This document shows, one piece after another, positions 7,122-13,820 of a DNA stretch of 18,658 nucleotides (its first letter is position 1; every line of letters begins with the position of its first letter). The notes beneath the pieces are model-generated. The model saw only the letters and a program-made list of their open reading frames with translations. It was not told where the DNA came from and ran no database searches. A program made the translations under genes and the position numbers. The stretch spans positions 1-18,658 of the forward strand of contig JABIYQ010000589.1 of NCBI GenBank assembly GCA_018702715.1, in the 5' to 3' direction. This stretch comes from Desulfobacula sp. (lineage in GTDB: Bacteria > Desulfobacterota > Desulfobacteria > Desulfobacterales > Desulfobacteraceae).

Positions 7122-9293
7122 TTAGCCAAAACCTAAAACTATTCCTGTCTGGTATACCAAAAAAGACATGGCCCATGCAACCATAGTTGTATATATCAGA
7201 TTAAAACCTGCCCACTTTGCCGAAGTTTCCTTGTAAATAATTAAAATTGTAGCAAAACAAGGGACATATAATAAAACAAAAATCATCATTGAGAGTGCTG
7301 ATAGAGCTGTCATACCGGAATTTTTTAGCGCTTTTTCCAGTGCATCACCCTCGTCATTGCCAACACCGTATAGCACACCCATCGTACTGACTACAACTTC
7401 TTTGGCAACAAAACCTGTGACAAGCGCCACGCTTGCCTGCCAACCAATGCCAATTGGCTCAAAGAATACTTCTAACGATTTGCCAATTTTTCCGATATAT
7501 GATTTAGATACCCTTTCCTGTTCTTTTCTATTTTCAATATTCTTTAGTTTTATACTTAATTGAATATTTAATTCTTCTATTTTTTGAGCATCAGTTGCGG
7601 CAATTCTCTGGGAGTAATCAGATTTTACTGCATTGATCATTTCATCGTAATCAACAGAATAAAAAATTGTTTTTGGAAAACTTGAAAGCGCCCAAATAAT
7701 AATTGAACCGATAAGAATAACACCGGTCATTTTTTTTAAAAACATTTTGCTTCTATCCCACATATGGATCAAAAGACTTTTTAGCATCGGCATTCTATAT
7801 GGTGGTAATTCCATAATAAACGGAGCATCTTCTCCTTTAAACAAAACAGACCTTAAGAATCTGCCGGATAAAATAGCGATGACAATACCCGTGAAATACA
7901 GACTGAAAATAACAGTACCTGCCTTTTCAGCAAAAAAGCTGCCGGCCAATACTATATAAACAGGAAGTCTTGCCGAACAGGACATGAACGGTGTCATCAG
8001 AATGGTTAAAATCCGATCCTTGTCACTCTCCAGGGTTCGTGCTGCCATAATCGCAGGCACACTGCAACCAAAACCCATTAACATGGGGATAAAGGACTTT
8101 CCATGAAGGCCGGATGTGTGCATCACCCGATCCATTATAAAAGCAGCTCTTGCCATATATCCCGTGTCCTCAAAAAGTGCGATACAGAAAAACAAAATAA
8201 GAATATTGGGAAGAAAAATTATAACACTGCCGATTCCAGCGATTATACCATCTAACAAAAGATCTTTTACCATAGAAGGAGGCATGGCTTTATCAAGGCC
8301 GTTAGACAGCAACGCAACTCCCGCTTCCAACCACTCCATGGGATATGCGCCAAGTGAAAATGTCAATTGAAACATGGCCCAGATAAAAAAAACAAAAACC
8401 GGAATTCCAAAAAATCTATCTGTCAGTACCAAATCAATATTTCGCGATATATCGACTCGTTTACGGACAAGATTGGTTACAGTCTCTTTTACAAGCCCTG
8501 CTATAACCCCATACCGGTCATCGGTCAGTACAATTTCAAAATCATCTTCAAACAGGTCATAAATTCTTTTGCGGCAAGCATTAGCTTCCTTAAAAATATT
8601 TATTGATGCATCAGATAAAATATTTTTGAATTTGTCCTTAACAATCTTATCATCTTCAAGAATTTTAATTGCATTCCATCGAGACTCACCATCGATATTC
8701 AATGAAATATTTTCAATTTGGGCTTCAACCTTTGAAATACACGACTCTATCTCCTGACTGTATCTGATGTCCCTGCTTTTTTTCCCTTTATCAAACCTTT
8801 GAATTTCCTCAATAGCTGCCTTAACTAGAGTATCAATCCCTTTATTTTTATTTCCAATCGTAAAGACAACAGGCAGTCCTAACAAAAGTGATAATTTTTT
8901 CTCATTAATCTTAATCCCTTTTGTCTCTGCGACATCTGCCATATTCAGCACAAACAAGGCAGGTCGTCCAAGTTCCAGAATTTGAATGGCAAGGAATAGG
9001 CTTCTTTCAAGATTTGAGGCATCAATAATATTAATTACAATATCTGGTTTTTCATTTAAAATAAAATCCCTTGCTGTAATTTCTTCTATTGAAAATGGCG
9101 TAAGACTATAGGTCCCGGGAAGATCAATAACCCTTAAATCATATTCTTTATGCTGTAACTTTCCTTCTTTTTTCTCCACAGTTACGCCCGGCCAGTTTCC
9201 CACTTTCTGCCTGGCACCGGTGAGGTTGTTAAATATGGTCGTCTTGCCGCAATTGGGATTCCCTGCAAGGGCAATAGTCACTTTTTTGTTCAT
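7122..9293 (-). CDS. feoB: Ferrous iron transport protein FeoB
   Basis: 723 residues from ATG at 9291-9293. The frame is open 31 codons further, but those codons overlap the upstream gene, while MNKKVTIALAGNPNCGKT is the usual FeoB start. Cytoplasmic G domain: G1 GNPNCGKT (11-18), G2 T38, G3 DLPG (57-60), G4 NMAD (117-120), followed by the helical GDI-like region (about 170-275). The membrane domain has Gate motifs GFGCSVPA (408-414), MSCSARLP (437-444) and FVAKEVVVSTMG (628-639). Pore-associated cysteines C410, C439 and C679 are present. A charged insert of about 55 residues lies at about 545-600. FeoB imports Fe(II) across the inner membrane. Its ATG begins one base after the stop of the Fur-FeoA-FeoA gene, so translation is coupled. 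No feoC is visible. Confidence 0.97.
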   Translation of the reverse strand: MNKKVTIALAGNPNCGKTTIFNNLTGARQKVGNWPGVTVEKKEGKLQHKEYDLRVIDLPGTYSLTPFSIEEITARDFILNEKPDIVINIIDASNLERSLFLAIQILELGRPALFVLNMADVAETKGIKINEKKLSLLLGLPVVFTIGNKNKGIDTLVKAAIEEIQRFDKGKKSRDIRYSQEIESCISKVEAQIENISLNIDGESRWNAIKILEDDKIVKDKFKNILSDASINIFKEANACRKRIYDLFEDDFEIVLTDDRYGVIAGLVKETVTNLVRKRVDISRNIDLVLTDRFFGIPVFVFFIWAMFQLTFSLGAYPMEWLEAGVALLSNGLDKAMPPSMVKDLLLDGIIAGIGSVIIFLPNILILFFCIALFEDTGYMARAAFIMDRVMHTSGLHGKSFIPMLMGFGCSVPAIMAARTLESDKDRILTILMTPFMSCSARLPVYIVLAGSFFAEKAGTVIFSLYFTGIVIAILSGRFLRSVLFKGEDAPFIMELPPYRMPMLKSLLIHMWDRSKMFLKKMTGVILIGSIIIWALSSFPKTIFYSVDYDEMINAVKSDYSQRIAATDAQKIEELNIQLSIKLKNIENRKEQERVSKSYIGKIGKSLEVFFEPIGIGWQASVALVTGFVAKEVVVSTMGVLYGVGNDEGDALEKALKNSGMTALSALSMMIFVLLYVPCFATILIIYKETSAKWAGFNLIYTTMVAWAMSFLVYQTGIVLGFG

Positions 9294-9294
9294 A

Positions 9295-10281
9295 TTATCT
9301 TTTTTTAAATCTAACCTTTTCAACAAAAATATCTGCAGCTTCTTCAACCCGAAGCGATATATGGTATCCTTTAATAACAAGTTCAATGGGATCTTTCAAA
9401 GGTGCATATTTCTCAACATATATCATAGATCCTCTGTTGATTCCCATTTCAAGCAGTCTGCGCCTTAAGGCACCTTCTCCTGCAACTTTTCGAATAATTC
9501 CTTCCTGACCGGTTTTCATTTGACTGAGCAATAAAGCTGTGTCTAAAATATCCTTGGTTTCTTGGCTTCCATTCCGGTTATAAGTTTTTACCTGGTCAAT
9601 GGGTTGGTCAAAGGGTTGGACCCTTATTTTTTCTGTCATTCCCTTCCCTAAAACCAAACGGTTTTCCTTGTTTGCGATCACCATCTGGCCGCCAAATCCA
9701 GCAGAAACAATTTCAATCAAATCCCCGACTTTAAGTCCCATTGAAGAAATTCGCAACTGCATATTTTTCCCGGCTTCAAAGCCTTTTACAATAAGTTTCT
9801 CCCCCTGCCTTGCCTTGTGAAGGAATACGACATCATTGCGTTCTTCCATACACTTGGAACAAATACCATATATTTCCATTTTATGCTGAAGCATGTGGAA
9901 GCCATAAACATCTGCCACCTTGAGTTGTTGCCTTTCTATGGCCTCATCCTTAAATTCCAGTATGCTGTCGCATTTTGTACAGACCATATGGTCATGGTGT
10001 AATCCAAGGTGTCTGTGCTCATATTGGGTTTCTTTATCATCAAACTCTACTTTGCTTGCAAACCCGAACCGGCATAAAAGCTCCATGCTGCTTAATACAA
10101 GACCTTCATCAAGCTCAATATTAACTTGACCCAGCTGGGCCAAGATATCTTTTATGGTTACATGATGCTCAAGTTTTAAAAAAGCCTCCAAAACCTGAAA
10201 TCTTGAGGCAAACTTGTCAACACCCTGTTGTTGAAACAATCTTTTAAATTGTTTCTTTTCTTGTTCATGCGTATAGGTCAT
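9295..10281 (-). CDS. Fur-family regulator fused to two FeoA domains
   Basis: 328 residues in one uninterrupted frame. Residues about 10-148 are Fur-like: a winged-helix region (about 22-78), then HHDH (95-98), CTKC (101-104) and a second CxxC (C141, C144), so the Fur metal and zinc sites are kept. Residues about 152-224 form a FeoA domain (QLRISSMGLKVGDLIEIV). Residues about 253-326 form a second FeoA domain (RRRLLEMGINRGSMIYV, RVEEAADIFVEKV). FeoA is a small SH3-like partner needed for FeoB activity. The DNA-recognition helix departs from Fur: the ATVYR motif aligns with GLVLS. Start ATG 10279-10281 has AAGGG 8 bases upstream. The stop is one base before feoB. It could be an iron-sensing repressor that also supplies FeoA to the transporter; that dual role is inference. 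Confidence 0.92.
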   Translation of the reverse strand: MTYTHEQEKKQFKRLFQQQGVDKFASRFQVLEAFLKLEHHVTIKDILAQLGQVNIELDEGLVLSSMELLCRFGFASKVEFDDKETQYEHRHLGLHHDHMVCTKCDSILEFKDEAIERQQLKVADVYGFHMLQHKMEIYGICSKCMEERNDVVFLHKARQGEKLIVKGFEAGKNMQLRISSMGLKVGDLIEIVSAGFGGQMVIANKENRLVLGKGMTEKIRVQPFDQPIDQVKTYNRNGSQETKDILDTALLLSQMKTGQEGIIRKVAGEGALRRRLLEMGINRGSMIYVEKYAPLKDPIELVIKGYHISLRVEEAADIFVEKVRFKKR

Positions 10282-10292
10282 TGCTTTTATCC

Positions 10293-10312
10293 CTTAAAAA
10301 TAACGTTTTAAG
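10293..10312 (-). promoter_or_regulatory. Inverted repeat over the predicted fur-feoAA transcription start
   Basis: CTTAAAA (10293-10299), 6-base spacer ATAACG, TTTTAAG (10306-10312): a perfect 7-6-7 inverted repeat. It overlaps the proposed -10 on one side and reaches the Shine-Dalgarno on the other, as an autoregulatory operator would. It does not match the classical 19-bp Fur box well. This would fit a regulator with a changed recognition helix, but chance in AT-rich DNA is possible. Confidence 0.4.
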
Positions 10313-10338
10313 ATATTATAACAGGGTATTTATGTCAA
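10310..10338 (-). promoter_or_regulatory. Predicted sigma70-type promoter of the fur-feoAA-feoB operon
   Basis: On the minus strand a perfect -35 TTGACA (10333-10338) is followed after 17 bases by -10 TATCTT (10310-10315). The start codon is about 30 bases further downstream. Position and spacing are right for the iron-uptake operon. A TATAAT at 12-base spacing also occurs in the spacer but is too close to the -35. Confidence 0.6.
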
Positions 10339-10384
10339 GCAAATGAACGATAGAGGCAAAAAAATGGGCCCTTAAAAATAGTGC

Positions 10385-10413
10385 TTGACCCTATAAAAAA
10401 GATCTGTTTTAGT
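10385..10413 (+). promoter_or_regulatory. Candidate promoter of the dihydrouridine synthase gene
   Basis: TTGACC (10385-10390), 17-base spacer, TTTAGT (10408-10413), about 47 bases before the ATG. Five of six and four of six matches to consensus. Divergent from the fur-feoAA promoter in the same 179-base gap. Confidence 0.4.
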
Positions 10414-10460
10414 CTCAGAATAATTTATTGAAAATCAAGGATATCTCTATCAAATAAAAC

Positions 10461-11486
10461 ATGGAAAACAATAAACTTTCACAATATCTTTTAAAAGACT
10501 TGGCCATAAAAGACAAAATCATTCATAACAGGCTCGTGCTTGCGCCCATGGCTGGGCTTGGTCATATTGCCTTAAGACAGCTCATATCGGAATTTGGCGG
10601 GTTTGGCCTTTTGTTTACAGGAATGTGCAGCGCAAAAGCAGTTCCCTATGAAAACCCCAAAGTCTCCCCCGTGTTTAACTGGCGGCAAAAAGAACTTGAA
10701 TATCTTGTCTGCCAGATTTTTGGGTCTGAACCGGAAAGCATGGCAAAAGCCGCTGTACGAATAGAAAAAGAGGGTTTTTTTGGAGTCGATCTTAATTTTG
10801 GTTGTTCTGTTGCCGCGATCTGTAAAAAAGGGAGCGGGGCTGCTCTTTTAAAAGACCCTGATCTTTCATCAAAAATCGTCAAATCTGTTAGAGAATCTGT
10901 TTCCATCCCCGTTTTTGTTAAATTCAGGCTTGGATGGGACAACGACCCTCAATTTGCAGTGGATATGGCCAGACGTTTTGAAGATGCCGGGGCCGATGCC
11001 CTCACCTTCCATCCCAGGATAGCACCTGACAGAAGAAACCGGCCTCCCTTGTGGGATGTTATAACCCTTGTCAGGCAGGCAGTTAAAATTCCTGTGTTTG
11101 GTAATGGAAATCTTTTTCTGGCAGAAGACGGCATCAAAATGATTGAACAAACTTCCTGCCATGGGTTGTCCGTGGGCCGCATGGCTGTTGCAAGACCCTG
11201 GCTGTTTGCCCAGTGGACAAAGAAATTTTCTCCCGGGGAAGATATTTTTTATACAACGGCCGTGAGATTGGCACAGATCCTTTTAGATCATTATACTGAT
11301 CATTTTAGCGTCAAGCTATTTAAAAAATTTTCCCCTTATTTTTGTGCAAATTTTAAATTCGGACATCATATTTTAAAAAAACTGAACCGCGCACAAACCA
11401 TGGATGATATCAAAAACAACCTTGATTCAATATTTGAATCCACGCCTGCAACCCTTTTGCGACCAAACCTGAATTTATTCTTGTAA
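10461..11486 (+). CDS. tRNA-dihydrouridine synthase family protein
   Basis: 341 residues, TIM-barrel FMN enzyme of the Dus family, which reduces uridines in the tRNA D-loop. Visible family motifs: LAPMAG (27-32), QIFGSEP (85-91), NFGC with the catalytic Cys at C115, GSGAALLKDP (124-133), VKFRLGW (153-159), FHPR (183-186), PVFGNGN (211-217) and GR (239-240) before the C-terminal helical domain (about 255-341). The usual NxGCP motif reads NFGCS, and the following segment is Cys/Lys-rich, so this is a divergent subfamily; which uridine it modifies cannot be told. It is monocistronic and convergent with the small gene beginning 13 bases after its stop. No good Shine-Dalgarno is close to the ATG. 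Confidence 0.88.
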   Translation: MENNKLSQYLLKDLAIKDKIIHNRLVLAPMAGLGHIALRQLISEFGGFGLLFTGMCSAKAVPYENPKVSPVFNWRQKELEYLVCQIFGSEPESMAKAAVRIEKEGFFGVDLNFGCSVAAICKKGSGAALLKDPDLSSKIVKSVRESVSIPVFVKFRLGWDNDPQFAVDMARRFEDAGADALTFHPRIAPDRRNRPPLWDVITLVRQAVKIPVFGNGNLFLAEDGIKMIEQTSCHGLSVGRMAVARPWLFAQWTKKFSPGEDIFYTTAVRLAQILLDHYTDHFSVKLFKKFSPYFCANFKFGHHILKKLNRAQTMDDIKNNLDSIFESTPATLLRPNLNLFL

Positions 11487-11499
11487 TATTAAACAAAGA

Positions 11500-11796
11500 T
11501 CACAACCCCAGTATTGCCAACCCCTCTTCAAGCTCAAAATAAGGTTTAAGGTCATATTTATATCCAGGCACACCAAAATAGATTGCCAGGCTCTCACCAA
11601 TAACTTTTAAGCCTTCTGCAAGCCTTTCGTTATCCAGCTCATAATAAGTGATGGAATTCATGCCACCTGTCATGCTGGCTGAAACATAGGGGCCTTTTTT
11701 ATTTAAAAAATCAGGCAGAACAGGTGCCATAAGATATCGTTTTGCAATTTCTTTTGTACTTTCCGGGGGATAAGTGACATTTGAGATAATAACCAT
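11500..11796 (-). CDS. Small protein of unknown function
   Basis: 98 residues, soluble, with no signal peptide, transmembrane helix or Cys. I do not recognise the family. A real gene is supported by a strong Shine-Dalgarno (AAGGAG at 11803-11808, 6 bases from the ATG), a promoter-like pair upstream and balanced amino-acid composition. The pattern suggests strand-helix-strand-helix-strand: MVIISNVTYP, STKEIAKRYLMA, YVSASMTGGMNSITYYEL, RLAEGLKVIGESLAIYFG, then an acidic end. That would suit a dimeric alpha/beta-barrel-like fold, but this is inference. It is convergent with the Dus gene and lies behind the zinc-ribbon gene with its own promoter, so it may be separately regulated. Confidence 0.75.
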   Translation of the reverse strand: MVIISNVTYPPESTKEIAKRYLMAPVLPDFLNKKGPYVSASMTGGMNSITYYELDNERLAEGLKVIGESLAIYFGVPGYKYDLKPYFELEEGLAILGL

Positions 11797-11843
11797 TTGG
11801 CTCTCCTTTTTGTAACAATTGTATGTATTTCAATTTTAATAGA

Positions 11844-11872
11844 AGTATGGTCATATAAGCCCTGGCTGTCAA
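11844..11872 (-). promoter_or_regulatory. Predicted promoter of the 98-residue unknown gene
   Basis: Minus-strand TTGACA (11867-11872), 17-base spacer, CATACT (11844-11849), 47 bases before the start codon. A perfect consensus -35 and a four-of-six -10. A 14-bp perfect palindrome, TTTGGATATCCAAA (11915-11928), lies about 43 bases upstream of the -35. Confidence 0.5.
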
Positions 11873-11947
11873 ATCTTTTTAATTTACACTTTTAAATAAT
11901 GGGCTTTTTTTAAGTTTGGATATCCAAAATTTTCGCTAATAAAGTCT

Positions 11948-12556
11948 TTAACCTTTTCCAACCATTTTCAAGGTCTCATTATATACTGTATAAAAATGTT
12001 TATGTTCCAGTAAGGAATTGGATAAAAAAGATTCAAGATGTGGAGTGTCACCATTATTAAGGATAGAATTCACACTAAAATGCAAAGAGGCCAAATTATC
12101 ATTGGTATTGAATTTATTGGTGACCCAAACAAGACAAATCCTGCGTCTCAAAGACATATCCATGGTATTCATCCTGTCAATAATACCCGCAATTCCTTTG
12201 CTTTGATCAAATGCATCATCAATGATCACCAAATGATAAATATGATATTCCAGCCTTTTTAGTGCCGTTTTGGTATTTGTTACAGCCTCTGTCTTCAGTC
12301 CCATCTGCTTAGCCGTAGAAACTACCTTTTTTTTTAACTCATCACCACTTATGCAAACCAGAGCATTCAACCGCTCGCCAAATGAAAGAAGAAAGGATTG
12401 CCTTTTATTTATCTCGTCGGTTTTTTGATGTTCAACAGCTGGAATATCTATTTTACCTTTGCATTTTGGACACTTAAATATTGAGGTCTTGTCTTTGGGA
12501 ATTTTGTCATCCGAAATAGTTAATTTTGTATTACAATTATGGCATGTCACATTCAT
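11948..12556 (-). CDS. Zinc-ribbon protein with a receiver-like (pseudo-receiver) domain
   Basis: 202 residues. The N-terminal MJ0042-type zinc ribbon has CxxC pairs at C5/C8 and C29/C32 (TCHNCNTKL, FKCPKCKGKI). A linker (about 40-62) leads to a response-regulator-like alpha/beta domain (about 63-190): NALVCISGDELKKKVV, then HLVIIDDAFD with D113/D114 where the phospho-acceptor is expected, then RRRICLVWVT. The acidic pocket at the first strand and the conserved Lys are not evident, so phosphorylation is doubtful. It starts 3 bases after the pilU-like stop, with AAGGA inside that gene's end, so it is translationally linked to the pilus motors. A regulatory or docking role for the retraction ATPases is inference from position. 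Confidence 0.75.
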   Translation of the reverse strand: MNVTCHNCNTKLTISDDKIPKDKTSIFKCPKCKGKIDIPAVEHQKTDEINKRQSFLLSFGERLNALVCISGDELKKKVVSTAKQMGLKTEAVTNTKTALKRLEYHIYHLVIIDDAFDQSKGIAGIIDRMNTMDMSLRRRICLVWVTNKFNTNDNLASLHFSVNSILNNGDTPHLESFLSNSLLEHKHFYTVYNETLKMVGKG

Positions 12557-12559
12557 ATC

Positions 12560-13723
12560 TTACATTCCTTGATATCCATGATCAATTTCCAATGAATTAA
12601 TCTTTGAAGTGGCCTCACCTCTTGCGCTTTTTATCGAATCAAGTCCTCGACCCACAATATCCTTGCGTGTTGCATATGAGGTTGCTGTATTTTCACTGAT
12701 ATCCTCCTTTTCAAAAAGCGAGAGGATATATTCATCAAAAGAGACCATATCCTGGGCCTTACCCGCAGCGATAATGTCATTGAAGGTCTTGCCCTCTGAT
12801 TCTCCATTAAGAATGGAATCTTTTACTCTCAAATTTGTGCCAATAATTTCAAAAGCCGCCACCCTTCCGCCTCCATCCTTTGGCAACAACCTCTGGGAAG
12901 CAACCCATTTGATGGTATCTGCCAGACGAATTCTAATCTGTTTTTCTTCTTCCGTGTGAAACATCCCTAAAACACGATTAATGGTTTGGCCGGCATCTGT
13001 AGTATGCAATGTTGACAGAACAAGATGCCCTGTTTCAGCAGCAGAAAGACCTATTTCAACTGTTTCCCTGTCTCTCATCTCACCCACTAAAATAACTTTT
13101 GGTGCTTGGCGCAATGCGGCTCTTAAACCCGTTGCAAATGTATCAAAATCCGCTCCCAGTTCCCGCTGGTTAAAGGTGGCTTTTTTCTGAGAATGTATAT
13201 ATTCAATGGGATCTTCAAGGGTGATCACATGAACCGATTTTTTTTCATTAATTTTATCCAGCAAGGCTGCAAGAGAAGTTGTTTTCCCGGAACCCGTCGC
13301 ACCTGTAACAAAAACAATACCGTTTTTCTCTTCTGCCATTTTGTGAAATGCCGTGGGCAGATTCAGTTCTTCAATAGTGGGAATTTTTGTCTCAAGTTTT
13401 CGCAGGACAATGGAGTACTTTCCTGATCTAGAAAAAATATTACCCCTGAAGCGTGCTTTGCTCCCAAGTTGATAAGAAAAGTCACAAGACCCTTCCCTGA
13501 TAAGAGTTTCTATTAATTTACGATTGTTATTTATCAAATTCAAAGCAAAAATTTCAGTTTGAAATGGTGTTAACGCTTTAAACTCGGGTTCTATGTCCAC
13601 TGCAACCAACTCACCTGAACTTTCAACCTGCAATGGTTTGCCGGGCGTAAGATTCAAGTCTGAAACATTGTCATGGGAGTCCAACATTTTGGAAAGTATA
13701 TGGTCAATCTGCTGCTTTTTCAC
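12560..13723 (-). CDS. Type IV pilus retraction ATPase, PilU-like PilT paralogue
   Basis: 387 residues, hexameric secretion-type AAA+ motor. It starts with GTG (13721-13723); AGGA lies 8 bases upstream. N-terminal PAS-like domain (about 5-115), Walker A GATGSGKT (141-148), Asp box VITLEDPIE (166-174), Walker B LVGEMRD (212-218) and His box TGHLVLSTLH (231-240). The region matching AIRNLIRE of PilT reads RVKDSILN (299-306), the kind of change seen in PilU, and a longer, divergent C-terminal tail (about 340-387) replaces the short PilT end. In known systems PilU assists PilT and cannot retract pili alone. The pilT gene is 97 bases upstream and the zinc-ribbon gene 3 bases downstream. PilU rather than a second PilT is the better guess. 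Confidence 0.88.
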   Translation of the reverse strand: MKKQQIDHILSKMLDSHDNVSDLNLTPGKPLQVESSGELVAVDIEPEFKALTPFQTEIFALNLINNNRKLIETLIREGSCDFSYQLGSKARFRGNIFSRSGKYSIVLRKLETKIPTIEELNLPTAFHKMAEEKNGIVFVTGATGSGKTTSLAALLDKINEKKSVHVITLEDPIEYIHSQKKATFNQRELGADFDTFATGLRAALRQAPKVILVGEMRDRETVEIGLSAAETGHLVLSTLHTTDAGQTINRVLGMFHTEEEKQIRIRLADTIKWVASQRLLPKDGGGRVAAFEIIGTNLRVKDSILNGESEGKTFNDIIAAGKAQDMVSFDEYILSLFEKEDISENTATSYATRKDIVGRGLDSIKSARGEATSKINSLEIDHGYQGM

Positions 13724-13749
13724 GCCACCTTCCTTTTACTTTTAATTTT

Positions 13750-13768
13750 AAAAATACAGGGTATTTTT
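13750..13768 (-). terminator. Weak hairpin between pilT and the pilU-like gene
   Basis: AAAAATAC (13750-13757), 3-base loop, GTATTTTT (13761-13768): a perfect 8-bp inverted repeat with A- and T-runs in the stem. It lies within the 97-base gap. Its low GC content makes it at best a leaky terminator or RNA-processing site. Confidence 0.25.
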
Positions 13769-13820
13769 TTACAAAATATTGGATTTTCCTAAAATAAAAA
13801 CCGGATACTTATAAAAAGCC

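Noticed and set aside
9294..9386. N-terminal extension of FeoB upstream of ATG 9293
   Set aside because: It lies within the coding end of the second FeoA domain, and FeoB proteins normally begin directly before the G1 loop.
11915..11928. Palindrome TTTGGATATCCAAA as a terminator of the zinc-ribbon gene
   Set aside because: It has no loop and no following U-tract on the relevant strand, so it is not a usable intrinsic terminator. A binding site is possible but unsupported.
12609..12959. 116-codon frame antisense to the pilU-like gene
   Set aside because: It is fully inside a well-supported motor gene on the other strand, with no ribosome binding site and no recognisable domain.
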